A stretch of 64,000 nucleotides of DNA from Adhaeribacter aquaticus DSM 16391 (GTDB lineage: Bacteria > Bacteroidota > Bacteroidia > Cytophagales > Hymenobacteraceae). Location: assembly GCF_000473365.1 (NCBI RefSeq), contig NZ_KI421517.1, positions 3,490,634 to 3,554,633 of the forward strand, in the 5' to 3' direction. This document shows, piece by piece, positions 55,629-64,000 of the stretch; the stretch's first letter is position 1; each line of letters opens with the position of its first letter. The notes under the pieces are model-generated. The model worked only from the letters and a program-made list of their open reading frames with translations. It ran no database searches and had not been told where the DNA came from. The position numbers were made by a program, and so were the translations under genes.

Positions 55629-55672
55629 AAAAAGGCAGGGGGTGAATGATTCCATTCACCCCCTGCCTTTTT
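55629..55672. terminator. bidirectional terminator between GT39-like gene and smc
   Basis: Perfect 20-bp stem: 55629-55648 with 55653-55672, tip GAATG/CATTC, T tail on the plus strand and A-rich on the left. It serves convergent genes. Confidence 0.88.
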
Positions 55673-55688
55673 ATATATTTTCTTAAAC

Positions 55689-58600
55689 TTAAGCTAGTTG
55701 ACGCATATCTACCGGAATAACCCTTGATACGCCCGGTTCCAGCATGGTTATGCCATAAATAACATCTGTAGAAGCCATGGTGCGTTTATTATGAGTTACT
55801 ACAATAAACTGCGACTCGTTAGAGAAGGTCTTTACAATATTGTTGAATTTATCAATATTGGCATCATCCAGCGGCGCATCTACTTCATCGAAAATACAGA
55901 ATGGCGCCGGCTTTAACAGGTAAATCGCAAATAAAAGCGAAATAGCCGTTAATGTTTTTTCTCCTCCTGATAGCTGGTTAATGGTTAATGGCCGTTTCCC
56001 TTTCGGGCGGGCCATAATTTCAATTTTAGATTCCAGCGGGTTGTTTATATCCGATATAATTAGGTCACAGGTATCTTCGTCGGAGAAAAGCGACCGGAAT
56101 ACCCGCGTAAAGTTTTCCTTAATCATGTTAAATGCCTCCAGAAACTTCAACTTAGCTACCGTATCAATTTCATTAATGGTATCCAACAAGATATTTTTGG
56201 CATTGATTAAGTCGGTTCGCTGCTCTTTAATAAATTTATCGCGGGTTTCTATTTCGGCGTAAGCTTCGGCGGCCATTAAGTTTACTGGGCCAATTGTGTC
56301 CAGTTTGCTTTTAACAGTTGCTATTTGGCTGCTCAATTCCTCATTAGTAAATTCCAGCGGCTCCGCAGTATAATTTACCAGTTCTTCTTCGGTTATATTA
56401 AATTCAGCGGATAATCTTTCCCGGATGGCTACCAGTTTAATCTGAGTTTCCGAAAGCGCCTGTTGCATGGACATAATAATCTCATCGGCGTTCTGGCGTT
56501 TGCGTTGTACTTCCCGGATATACTTGTCTTTGTTTTCGATTTCACCGCGCAGGGTAAAGAAATCTTTTTCCAGTTGGTCCAGCGTTTCTGTAATTTCTTT
56601 GCGGTCCGAAAGCATTTGGTGCAGGTTATCGGTATTATCCAGAATGAATTCTTCCGAGGCTACAATTTCGTCTTCGGCCCGCAGTAATTCGTCTTGTTGT
56701 TGCTGAATACGCTGGTGCGCTGTTTCCAGCGACTTTTGCCGGTAGTTTACTTCCTGCTGCAAGCTGGTCAGCCGGTTTTTTAACTGGTGATACTGAATGT
56801 TCTCCTCGTTAAATACCTGATTTACGTTCTGAATTAATTCATTGTGCTTAGCCAATAATTCAGTATAGGAACTTAAATCCGATTCAAGACGCTGTAAATC
56901 CTGTTGCAGCATTTCGGCTTGAGGCACCAGTTCATAGCTCTTATATCTAAAATCTTCTAAACGTTCGGTTAATTCAGCTTCTTTATTCTGGTTGTTTTGC
57001 TGCATTAATGCTTGCTGCTCGTACCGGATCCGAATTGTAATTAACTCTTGTTGCTGAATGGATATTTCTTTTTCCAGCTGTTTAATAGCGTCCTGCTGCG
57101 TTTCGCCTTTCAGGTTTTGGATTACCTGCTGCTGGGTATTTATTTTTATTTTAAGCAGGTCGGCTTCTTTTACCAGGGCTTCCAGTTCTTTTTCCAGGGT
57201 CTCCAGGTTTTGTTTCCGGCCAATCCGATTACCGTCGAATAAGCCTACTGACCCACCCGATACACTTAAAGGCTTTTTAATAACAGAGCCGTCGTGCAAA
57301 ATAAAAGTCCGGTGATCACCGCTGTAAAAGTCAGGAGGGAGTTCCTGCGAAATGTAAACATCGTTTAAAATGTAGTAAAGCAATTGGTGGTACTTTTCAT
57401 CCGCCGAAACTACTTCGTAGGCCGCTTTTAACTTTGTAGTAGAAACAGTAGGGCCTACTTCCAAATCTTCAATCTCTGACAATACAATAAAGTTGGCCCT
57501 GCCTTTATTTTGATTATTTAGTAACCGAATAGCTTCTATGGCATCATCCATGGTGTCTACCACGAAGAAATTCATGTAAGGCTCCAGGTAACTTTCTATC
57601 AATGATTTGTATTCCTGTTGGCAGACAATTAAATCCGAGAGGAGCGGGGCAGGCTTTTCCCAGTTTTTAGATTTGTATAAGAATTTTATTGCATCCGGAA
57701 AACCTTCCAGGTTATCAACCAAAGATTTGGTTAAACTGTACTGGTTGCGTTTCGAATCAATTTTCCGGTTCAGGTCGATCAGATTTGTTTTGTACTGCTG
57801 TAATTCGTTTTCGGCCTCTTCCAGTTTTATTTTAAGGGAGTTTTCTCTTTCAATCAGGGCTTCCAGGTCAACCTTGCGGTCAATCAGAATTTCTTCCATT
57901 TCCTGCATGCCGGTTCGGAAATTTTCGGCATTTTCTTCGTCAGAAAGTTTATTCTGCGTTAATCGCTCCAGTTCCGTTGTCAGGTTTACAATCTGCACCT
58001 GCGTTACTTCAATGTCTTTCCGAACCTGGTAAAGCGCATGTTGTTTTTCGCGCTGCTGGTCGGTTATTTCTTTCGAGTTCTTTTGTAAATCTGCTTTATG
58101 CTCATTAGCCTGAGCAATTTCCTGTTTTAGCAGGTTTACCTGTTGTTCAGATTCTACAAACTGTTGCTGCACCGACTGAATATTCTGTTGCAGCTCCAGT
58201 ATGGTGTCCTGGGTTTGCTCCAGGGCCATATTGTCCTGGCTTATTTGCTGCCGCAGCATAGCAATTCGCTCTTTTAAATAATTAGTGCGCTCCGATTTTA
58301 GTTTTATTTCGTTTTCGAGCTGGCGGATCTGGTACGTTTTTTCATTTACCTCTTTCTGCTGTACCGTTAAAGTTTCCTGTAAGGTGTTCGCCTGCGTTTT
58401 CTGGTTGGCTAATGCCTCCTCCAGGGCGTCTACATCATCAGCCAGGTTTCTCTTTTGCTGCGTTTCTTCTTTTAAGGTGTTCTCCAGCTTTTCCAGCGTT
58501 TGCATGTGCTGCGAAATATTCCGCCGCGCATATTCCAGGCTAATGGTTTTGTACTCTTCTTTCAGTTTGATGTATCGCTCGGCTGTTTTGGCTTGGCGCT

Positions 58601-59216
58601 CTAATGATCGCAGGTTTTTACCTATTTCAAACAGTACATCCTCCAGGCGTTCCAGGTCAGCATCGGTTTCTTCCAGCTTTTTCAGCGTTTGTTTTTTCCG
58701 AACCTTAAATTTGGAGATACCAGCTGCTTCCTCAAATAATAGCCGACGGGAGTTTTCCTTATCGTTCAGAAGTTCATCCACCATTTTTAGCTCAATAATA
58801 GCGTAACTATCGGAGCCAATACCGGTATCCAGAAACAATTCATTAATATCTTTTAACCGGCAGGGAACACTGTTAAGTAAGTACTCGCTATCGCCGTTAC
58901 GGAAATATTTCCGCGTAACGGTTACTTCTGAGTAGGCGCTTGGTAAAATACCTTTGGTGTTGTTAAAAGTAAGCGATACTTCGGCCATTTGCTGAGGCTT
59001 CCGGTTTTTGGAGCCGTTAAAAATAACATTCTCCATTTTATCGGAGCGGAGGTTACGGGTCTTCTGTTCACCCAATACCCACCGGATCGCATCTACAATA
59101 TTGGATTTTCCGCACCCGTTTGGACCAACAATTCCGGTTATCCCGTCATCAAAATTAATGGTAACCTTGTCGCCAAAGCTTTTAAAACCTTTGATCTCTA
59201 ATTTAGAAACTTGCAT
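55689..59216 (-). CDS. smc: chromosome segregation protein SMC
   Basis: 1175 residues. Head: FKSFGDKVTINF and Walker A GPNGCGKSNIVDAIRW near residue 32. Two long coiled coils flank a hinge (about residues 500-640: GFPDAIKFLYKSKNWEKPAP, then SGGSVGLFDGNR). At the C-terminus are the ABC signature LSGGEKTLTAISLLFA and Walker B FCIFDEVDAPLDDANI. With ScpA/ScpB (not in the window) it condenses and disentangles chromosomes. The coil makes many spurious overlapping frames on the other strand. Confidence 0.97.
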   Translation of the reverse strand: MQVSKLEIKGFKSFGDKVTINFDDGITGIVGPNGCGKSNIVDAIRWVLGEQKTRNLRSDKMENVIFNGSKNRKPQQMAEVSLTFNNTKGILPSAYSEVTVTRKYFRNGDSEYLLNSVPCRLKDINELFLDTGIGSDSYAIIELKMVDELLNDKENSRRLLFEEAAGISKFKVRKKQTLKKLEETDADLERLEDVLFEIGKNLRSLERQAKTAERYIKLKEEYKTISLEYARRNISQHMQTLEKLENTLKEETQQKRNLADDVDALEEALANQKTQANTLQETLTVQQKEVNEKTYQIRQLENEIKLKSERTNYLKERIAMLRQQISQDNMALEQTQDTILELQQNIQSVQQQFVESEQQVNLLKQEIAQANEHKADLQKNSKEITDQQREKQHALYQVRKDIEVTQVQIVNLTTELERLTQNKLSDEENAENFRTGMQEMEEILIDRKVDLEALIERENSLKIKLEEAENELQQYKTNLIDLNRKIDSKRNQYSLTKSLVDNLEGFPDAIKFLYKSKNWEKPAPLLSDLIVCQQEYKSLIESYLEPYMNFFVVDTMDDAIEAIRLLNNQNKGRANFIVLSEIEDLEVGPTVSTTKLKAAYEVVSADEKYHQLLYYILNDVYISQELPPDFYSGDHRTFILHDGSVIKKPLSVSGGSVGLFDGNRIGRKQNLETLEKELEALVKEADLLKIKINTQQQVIQNLKGETQQDAIKQLEKEISIQQQELITIRIRYEQQALMQQNNQNKEAELTERLEDFRYKSYELVPQAEMLQQDLQRLESDLSSYTELLAKHNELIQNVNQVFNEENIQYHQLKNRLTSLQQEVNYRQKSLETAHQRIQQQQDELLRAEDEIVASEEFILDNTDNLHQMLSDRKEITETLDQLEKDFFTLRGEIENKDKYIREVQRKRQNADEIIMSMQQALSETQIKLVAIRERLSAEFNITEEELVNYTAEPLEFTNEELSSQIATVKSKLDTIGPVNLMAAEAYAEIETRDKFIKEQRTDLINAKNILLDTINEIDTVAKLKFLEAFNMIKENFTRVFRSLFSDEDTCDLIISDINNPLESKIEIMARPKGKRPLTINQLSGGEKTLTAISLLFAIYLLKPAPFCIFDEVDAPLDDANIDKFNNIVKTFSNESQFIVVTHNKRTMASTDVIYGITMLEPGVSRVIPVDMRQLA

Positions 59217-59519
59217 TTAATAGTCGTGAGGCCATGGTTTATGAGGCATAGCCTAATAATAAATAGTAAATATTTTCCTGATGATAATCCCTTGGAAGCA
59301 AGATTAAAATAGTAATGATTTAAAGTCACCAACTTCACAGGGGTACTTATCAGGTTGTAGGAAATGGCCATTTAAAGCCATCCCAAAACCGCTGGAGGGC
59401 TTTAAACAAAAGCTTTCCAACAATAAAAATACAAACAAATTTCTGATTTATACACCAGAATAGGAACGACTACAGAATTTATTAACAAGTTATTTGAGCT
59501 GTCCTTATAAAAAAGGAAT
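59217..59519. other. gene-free upstream region of smc
   Basis: About 300 bases of AT-rich sequence between the DUF4159 terminator and smc. It presumably contains the smc promoter. No motif was identified with confidence. Confidence 0.4.
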
Positions 59520-59546
59520 AATAGCTAGGCCATATGTGCAGCTATT
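59520..59546 (-). terminator. short hairpin overlapping the DUF4159 stop codon
   Basis: Minus strand: AATAGCT (at 59546) and AGCTATT pair, then ATTCCTTTTTTAT. The stem contains part of the stop codon (59542-59544). Confidence 0.5.
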
Positions 59547-60204
59547 GGTAATTGGTCAGGGCATAAGATAAGATGTTGGCACCCATACGAAGTGCAGCCT
59601 CATGTTTTTCTATAGGGTCTTTGTATACTTCCGGATCTTCCCAACCGTTGCCTAAATCGCTTTCATACGAGAAGAAACAAACTAAACGTCCCTGGTAGAT
59701 TAAGCCGAACCCTTGCGGCGGTTTGTTGTCGTGTTCGTGAATTTTAGGTAAGCCTTTGGGAAATTTATATTTCTGGTGGTAAATAGGATGATTAAATGGT
59801 AACTTCACAAATTCCAACTCCGGAAAGACTTTCTTCATTTCTGCGCGTACAAATTTGTCCAGGCCATAATTATCATCAACATGTAAAAAGCCTCCCCCTA
59901 TCAGGTACTTCCGCAGGTTTTCGGCCTCGGCATCAGAAAATACTACGTTGCCGTGCCCGGTCATGTGTACAAAAGGATAACTAAATAATTCAGCACTGCC
60001 CACCTCTACAATTCCTTCCTCCTTATTAATATTCATGTTCAGGTTTTGGTTGCAAAACCTTATAAGGTTAGGCAAGGAAGTTTTATTAGCATACCAATCG
60101 CCGCCGCCATTGTATTTAAGCTTGGCTATCTGGAAGCTGGCTTGCTGCGCGGCACCTGAAAAAACGATAATAAAGCTTAAGAGCAGGGTCAGTAAATATT
60201 TCAT
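59542..60204 (-). CDS. DUF4159 domain periplasmic protein
   Basis: 220 residues, with a signal peptide ending GAAQQ. The core has YNGGGDWYANKTSLPNLIRF, the GATase1-like VHMTGHGNVVFSD with His and Gly-rich turn, GGGFLHVDDNYGLD and FSYESDLGNGWEDPEVYKDP. DUF4159 proteins usually lie in MoxR/VWA gene neighbourhoods. Here it follows rsmE by 16 bases, so the association is only positional. Catalysis has not been described as far as I know. Confidence 0.85.
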   Translation of the reverse strand: MKYLLTLLLSFIIVFSGAAQQASFQIAKLKYNGGGDWYANKTSLPNLIRFCNQNLNMNINKEEGIVEVGSAELFSYPFVHMTGHGNVVFSDAEAENLRKYLIGGGFLHVDDNYGLDKFVRAEMKKVFPELEFVKLPFNHPIYHQKYKFPKGLPKIHEHDNKPPQGFGLIYQGRLVCFFSYESDLGNGWEDPEVYKDPIEKHEAALRMGANILSYALTNYQ

Positions 60205-60220
60205 AATCCTTTAAACGTGA

Positions 60221-60931
60221 TTAAGCTAAATTCATTTCATGCAATAGGTTTACGGTATGGCAAGCTACTAATGCGGCCGTTTCGGTCCGTAAACGGCTGG
60301 TACCTAAGGTTACCGGTTTAATGTTTTGTTTATAAGCTAATTCTATTTCGTTAGGAGAAAAATCGCCCTCCGGCCCAATTAATATACAAGTAGATTTATC
60401 AGGTTTTATTGTACTTAAAGCTACCTGATTATGTTCTTCTAAATGAGCAATAAATAGTTGATCGGCAGTGGGTTGTTTCACAAATTCCTTGAAAGGAATC
60501 ATATTATGCAAGACAGGTTTATAAGCTTTTAAAGATTGCTTCATGGCACTAACTACTATTTTTTCCAGTCGGTCTAGGTTAATGTTCTTCCGTTCGGAGC
60601 GTTCGCAATTCAGAAAATATATCTCATCAATACCTATTTCAGTGGCTTTCTCTACAAACCATTCCATTCGGTCTATATTTTTGGTAGGCGCTACCGCTAC
60701 TTTTACCCGGTAGGGCCGATAGCCAAAATCTTTTTGAGTTTCCTTTATTTGTAACAGGCATTTTTTAGGATTAGCCTCACTTATTGTGGCTTTATAATAG
60801 CCGCCTTCCCCATCCACTAACTGTACTTCGTCCCCGGCTTGTAAGCGTAAAACCCGCAGGGCATGTTTAGATTCTTCTTCCGTTAATAATACAGTATTGT
60901 TGGCAATTTGGGGAGTATAGAAAAGGTGCAT
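60221..60931 (-). CDS. rsmE: 16S rRNA (uracil1498-N3)-methyltransferase
   Basis: 236 residues. An N-terminal PUA-like half (HALRVLRLQAGDEVQLVDGE) and the SPOUT trefoil knot at the C-terminus: ILIGPEGDFSPNEIELAYKQ and LGTSRLRTETAALVACHTVN. It uses S-adenosylmethionine to methylate U1498 in the small ribosomal subunit RNA. Length and motif order match RsmE. It is transcribed with the DUF4159 gene downstream. Confidence 0.95.
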   Translation of the reverse strand: MHLFYTPQIANNTVLLTEEESKHALRVLRLQAGDEVQLVDGEGGYYKATISEANPKKCLLQIKETQKDFGYRPYRVKVAVAPTKNIDRMEWFVEKATEIGIDEIYFLNCERSERKNINLDRLEKIVVSAMKQSLKAYKPVLHNMIPFKEFVKQPTADQLFIAHLEEHNQVALSTIKPDKSTCILIGPEGDFSPNEIELAYKQNIKPVTLGTSRLRTETAALVACHTVNLLHEMNLA

Positions 60932-61151
60932 CTGGTAACAGTTTTACTACTAAGTTAGTATTGGTATTTATTAATTAACTTAAAAAGTTAGACTAAATTT
61001 TCTAAAAAAAATAGTGCCTTTATAATCAATATTTTAATTCCTGACTTAAAATAAGCTAATTATAGTAAAGGAACAATATTTGTGTTTTTGAAGCCCAACT
61101 GTTAGATTTACTTGAACACGAAAACAAAATATTTCAATTTAATCAACATAC

Positions 61152-62687
61152 ATGGAACAAACTTTAACCGGAGCTAAGCACCCGCCTCACCTGTTTATCC
61201 TTTTTTTTACGGAAATGTGGGAGCGCTTTAGCTACTACGGCATGCGGGCTTTATTAGTCTTGTTTTTAACCTCTTCTGCTTTGAAGGGCGGTTGGGCCTG
61301 GAACCGGGAAGATGCCCTGCAATTATATGGTACCTACACAGGTCTGGTTTACTTAACCCCAATTATAGGTGGCTTAATAGCCGATAAATTATTAGGTTAC
61401 CGGAATGCTGTTATTCTGGGCGCTTTTATCATGACGCTGGGGCATGCCAGTATGGCTCTGGAAACTCCTGTCTTTTTTTATTTGGGCCTAGGTGGTCTTA
61501 TTATAGGAAACGGTTTATTTAAGCCAAATATTTCTTCTATTGTGGGCCAGTTGTACGTTAATAATCCGGAAAAGAAGGATGCTGCCTATACTATTTTTTA
61601 CATGGGCATAAACTCCGGAGCTTTCCTGGGGATTTTACTTTGCGGTTACATTGGAGAGAAAGTAGGCTGGAGCTATGGTTTTGGACTGGCAGGTATTTTT
61701 ATGTTTTTTGGTATGATGCAATTTGCTTTTGCCCAAAAACTATTTGGCGAAATTGGCGGCAGACCCCAAAAGAAAGGAATTAATAATACAGTTTCCAATG
61801 TGTCCAATGGTAGGGAAGAGGAAGTAGTGCCGGGTAAGGTAGTCAGAGACCGGATTATTGTTATTTCAGTTTTTGCTTTTTTTACCATATTCTTTTGGAT
61901 GGCATTTGAACAGGCCGGTGGCTCCATGACCATTTTTGCTAATGATTACACCGATCGGGTTTTATCCGGTAGCAGCGCAACTATTTTTAAATGGGCCAAT
62001 ACTATTCTGGTGGTGGTGCCTATGATTATATTAACCTTTGTTCTGCTAAACTTATTCAGACAAACCTTTAGTAAAATTGCCTTATCCAGTTTATTCCTGG
62101 GTAGTAGCTTTGTAATTATCTGGGGATTAGTTGTTTGGATGCTGCAACGGGAGTTTTCGGCAGCGGCTACAGAGGTGCCTGCTTCCTGGTTTGGTATCCT
62201 GAACTCCTTCTTCATTATTTCGTTAGCGCCTTTATTTTCTAAAGTTTGGGAAACCAAGTTTAACCCTTCTGGTCCGGTTAAATTTGGTATTGGTTTGATA
62301 TTAGTGGGTATAGGTTTTGCTTTATTGGCTTATGGTGGTAGTTCCATTCCGCAAGGAGCTAAAACAGCCTCGGTAAGTATGGTTTGGTTGATTATGGCTT
62401 ATTGCTTACATACTATGGGCGAACTTTGTATTTCCCCGGTTGGTCTTTCTTACATCAGTAAATTGGCTCCGCCAAAATTGGTAGGTTTAATGTTTGGTAT
62501 CTGGTTTTTAACCACCGCTATTGCTAATTATTTAGCAGGTATTACTGGTAGTTTCATTGATCCAATTATTGAAGACTATTCCATGGCCACCTTCTTTTTA
62601 ATTTTTACAGCTATTCCAATTGTTGCAGGATTAGTAATGATGAGCCTGAATAAGCTATTAAAAAATAAAATGCACGGTATTTATTGA
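61152..62687 (+). CDS. POT-family proton-dependent peptide transporter
   Basis: 511 residues, twelve to fourteen helices. The N-terminal FTEMWERFSYYGMRALLVLF is the E-x-x-E-R-F-like POT motif, followed by GGLIADKLLGYR, FYMGINSGAFLGILLCGYIG (PTR2 signature area), and SPVGLSYISKLAPPKLVGLM near the end. Imports di- and tripeptides with protons. Start ATG at 61152. A strong terminator follows. Confidence 0.93.
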   Translation: MEQTLTGAKHPPHLFILFFTEMWERFSYYGMRALLVLFLTSSALKGGWAWNREDALQLYGTYTGLVYLTPIIGGLIADKLLGYRNAVILGAFIMTLGHASMALETPVFFYLGLGGLIIGNGLFKPNISSIVGQLYVNNPEKKDAAYTIFYMGINSGAFLGILLCGYIGEKVGWSYGFGLAGIFMFFGMMQFAFAQKLFGEIGGRPQKKGINNTVSNVSNGREEEVVPGKVVRDRIIVISVFAFFTIFFWMAFEQAGGSMTIFANDYTDRVLSGSSATIFKWANTILVVVPMIILTFVLLNLFRQTFSKIALSSLFLGSSFVIIWGLVVWMLQREFSAAATEVPASWFGILNSFFIISLAPLFSKVWETKFNPSGPVKFGIGLILVGIGFALLAYGGSSIPQGAKTASVSMVWLIMAYCLHTMGELCISPVGLSYISKLAPPKLVGLMFGIWFLTTAIANYLAGITGSFIDPIIEDYSMATFFLIFTAIPIVAGLVMMSLNKLLKNKMHGIY

Positions 62688-62710
62688 TTTAATAATTATA
62701 ATTTTCTAAT

Positions 62711-62743
62711 AAAGCCCCGGTTTTTTGCCGGGGCTTTTTTTTT
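62711..62743 (+). terminator. terminator of the peptide transporter gene
   Basis: AAAGCCCCGG (62711-62720) with CCGGGGCTTT (62728-62737), T loop, followed by nine T. It starts 24 bases after the stop. Confidence 0.9.
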
Positions 62744-62839
62744 GTATTTAGGGATGTTGTATATTTATTTTTAAATAAAATAACCTGTAAATGATTGGTT
62801 TGATCTTTTATTAATCCTAAATACATATCCTATAGAAAC

Positions 62840-63433
62840 ATGTTTACTTTTTTTCGCAAAGCTAATGCTTTGCTTGCTATTGCTTTGTTTTCGCAGTCTT
62901 GCGAAGTTGATCCGGTTAATCCAGAACTTCCAAAAGAGGAAAGAATTGCTAAAATTTATTTGATTCCCAAAAACGAACATTCCTCTAATAATACAATCCA
63001 GCTTCTGGGTAATAACAGAATTAAGTTTAAGACAAAATTTGATAATTCTGCTATTTATTTAAGTAAGGATCCTGTAAACCAGTATGATATAAACAAGCTT
63101 TACGGTTTCTCCGACTGCCGTACTGCCCATCATACGAACAGTGCCCGGTTTGGATGGCGTTGGCTTAATAAACGCCTGGAAGTTTTGGCTTATACTTATA
63201 AGGATGGCGTTCGGTATGAACAATTTATTAGTGCTGTTGATTTAAATACCGAGTATGTATATGAGTTAGAGTGCCTGGAAAATAAATACATTTTCCGGTT
63301 AAATGGAGAAACAGTAGAAATGGAAAGGGGATGTAACGATAATCCGCAGAAATACAAACTATTCCCATATTTTGGAGGAGATGAAGTTGCCCCACATGAC
63401 ATAACCATCACCATTACGGATATTGAATCCTAA
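62840..63433 (+). CDS. lipoprotein of unknown function
   Basis: 197 residues. The signal sequence NALLAIALFSQSCEVDPV places a lipobox cysteine near residue 21. The rest is soluble beta-rich, with no recognised family: LGNNRIKFKTKFDNSAIYLS, ARFGWRWLNKRLEVLAYTY, YVYELECLENKYIFRLNGET and a YKLFPYFGGDE end. The layout (paired strands, a late Tyr/Phe-rich turn) is reminiscent of polysaccharide-binding concanavalin-like domains, which I note only as a possibility. A terminator hairpin follows. Confidence 0.7.
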   Translation: MFTFFRKANALLAIALFSQSCEVDPVNPELPKEERIAKIYLIPKNEHSSNNTIQLLGNNRIKFKTKFDNSAIYLSKDPVNQYDINKLYGFSDCRTAHHTNSARFGWRWLNKRLEVLAYTYKDGVRYEQFISAVDLNTEYVYELECLENKYIFRLNGETVEMERGCNDNPQKYKLFPYFGGDEVAPHDITITITDIES

Positions 63434-63476
63434 AAAGTAAAAGCGGGCTATTTCTTTTATAGCCCGCTTTTACTTT
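63434..63476. terminator. bidirectional terminator between lipoprotein and lactonase genes
   Basis: Stem AAAGTAAAAGCGGGCTA (63434-63450) with TAGCCCGCTTTTACTTT (63460-63476), 17 perfect pairs, between convergent genes. Confidence 0.88.
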
Positions 63477-63493
63477 CATAATAACTTTAAAAA

Positions 63494-64000
63494 CTAAGCA
63501 AAAGGAGTGGTTATTTGCAGGCATACCGGTGAGGGTACTTCTGCCTGGTTACCAGTAGGTGTTAATTTGCCTGATTGTTGGTTTATTTTAAAAGAAATAA
63601 TGTTGTTGGAGTCCTGGTTAGCCACCAGTAATATTTTGCCTGACGGATCGATGGTAAAGTTTCGCGGTGTTTTACCTTCCGTAGAAACATGCTGTACTAA
63701 TGTTAATTTACCTGTTTTAGCATCAATGGCATAAACCACAATACTGTTGTGTCCGCGGTTAGAGCCATATAAGAATTTACCATTCGGCGATACATGAAGA
63801 TCGGCACAGGATGACTGCCCAGAAAAATCAGCGGGTAAAGTAGAAATAGTTTGCAGTTCTTTTAAGTCGCCGTTTTGGGCGGTATAGGCAAAAGCCTTTA
63901 CCGTTCCATCTAATTCATTTATCAGGTAGAATAATTTACCATTGGGATGGAAGGCCATGTGGCGCGGACCAGCACCCGGTGTAACTTTTACGGCAGGCGG
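63494..64000 (-). CDS. lactonase family protein (6-phosphogluconolactonase-like propeller), 5' end outside window
   Basis: Only the last 168 codons are present. The frame is open to the right edge ([20 protein letters not shown] at its left). Repeats of the seven-bladed propeller are seen: [58 protein letters not shown] and VPSPVCLQI. Relatives such as Pgl hydrolyse 6-phosphogluconolactone, and others act on sugar lactones. Start lies beyond 64000. The gene is convergent with the lipoprotein gene. Confidence 0.85.
   Translation of the reverse strand, partial: PPAVKVTPGAGPRHMAFHPNGKLFYLINELDGTVKAFAYTAQNGDLKELQTISTLPADFSGQSSCADLHVSPNGKFLYGSNRGHNSIVVYAIDAKTGKLTLVQHVSTEGKTPRNFTIDPSGKILLVANQDSNNIISFKINQQSGKLTPTGNQAEVPSPVCLQITTPFA

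Noticed and set aside
57607-58806. Long open frames on the plus strand opposite smc
   Set aside because: Serine/arginine/phenylalanine-rich translations typical of the antisense of coiled-coil codons. The minus strand encodes SMC with complete motifs.
1-64000. CRISPR arrays, rRNA operons, riboswitches
   Set aside because: I looked for regularly spaced repeats and for known riboswitch cores upstream of metabolic genes and found none I can support.

Overview
The window is a chromosomal segment of a Bacteroidota bacterium, most likely a Cytophagales/Hymenobacteraceae relative (the Adhaeribacter-Rufibacter-Pontibacter type). The assignment rests on an AT-rich genome, a PorV/PorU-type (type IX secretion) gene pair, PspC/head-GIN and DUF4159 proteins, few Shine-Dalgarno sequences, and promoter-like TAnnTTTG (-7) elements. 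Genus is inference.

Layout. 1-4.1 kb: housekeeping (long-form PurF-like amidophosphoribosyltransferase, cysteine desulfurase, methylmalonyl-CoA epimerase). 4.15-18.3 kb: an AT-rich surface-glycan region with two GT2 glycosyltransferases, four polytopic membrane proteins (three GT39/ArnT-like), a polysaccharide-deacetylase lipoprotein and the housekeeping cca gene in its middle. It holds decayed IS3- and IS5-family elements and two truncated copies of the N-terminus of one membrane glycosyltransferase, so it has been rearranged repeatedly. 18.6-29.1 kb: a PadR regulator with a PspC/head-GIN envelope protein, a PorV2/PorU2-like pair, a coiled-coil membrane protein and an S74-chaperone pseudogene. 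29.7-44.4 kb: mixed stress and metabolic genes (msrA, glycine-zipper protein, GAF protein, FMN reductase, an ACP-like protein lacking the carrier serine, YceI, AraC regulator, GH13 enzyme, ODP-type metallo-beta-lactamase-fold protein, MRJP-like propeller, calcineurin-like phosphoesterase).

44.5-49.8 kb: two tRNA-Asp(GTC) genes inside near-identical 167-bp direct repeats bracket zwf, hxlA (hexulose-6-phosphate synthase), hxlB (phosphohexuloisomerase) and a divergent AraC-family regulator. This looks like a compact formaldehyde-fixing/oxidising ribulose-monophosphate module and is the most interesting system in the window.

50-64 kb: core genes: accA, a metallo-hydrolase/patatin pair, a beta-barrel protein, a PlsC-like acyltransferase, a GT39-like protein, smc, DUF4159 protein, rsmE, a POT peptide transporter, a lipoprotein, and the 3' part of a 6-phosphogluconolactonase-like gene running off the right edge. 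Perfect hairpin terminators separate many convergent pairs. No CRISPR array, rRNA or intact mobile element was seen.
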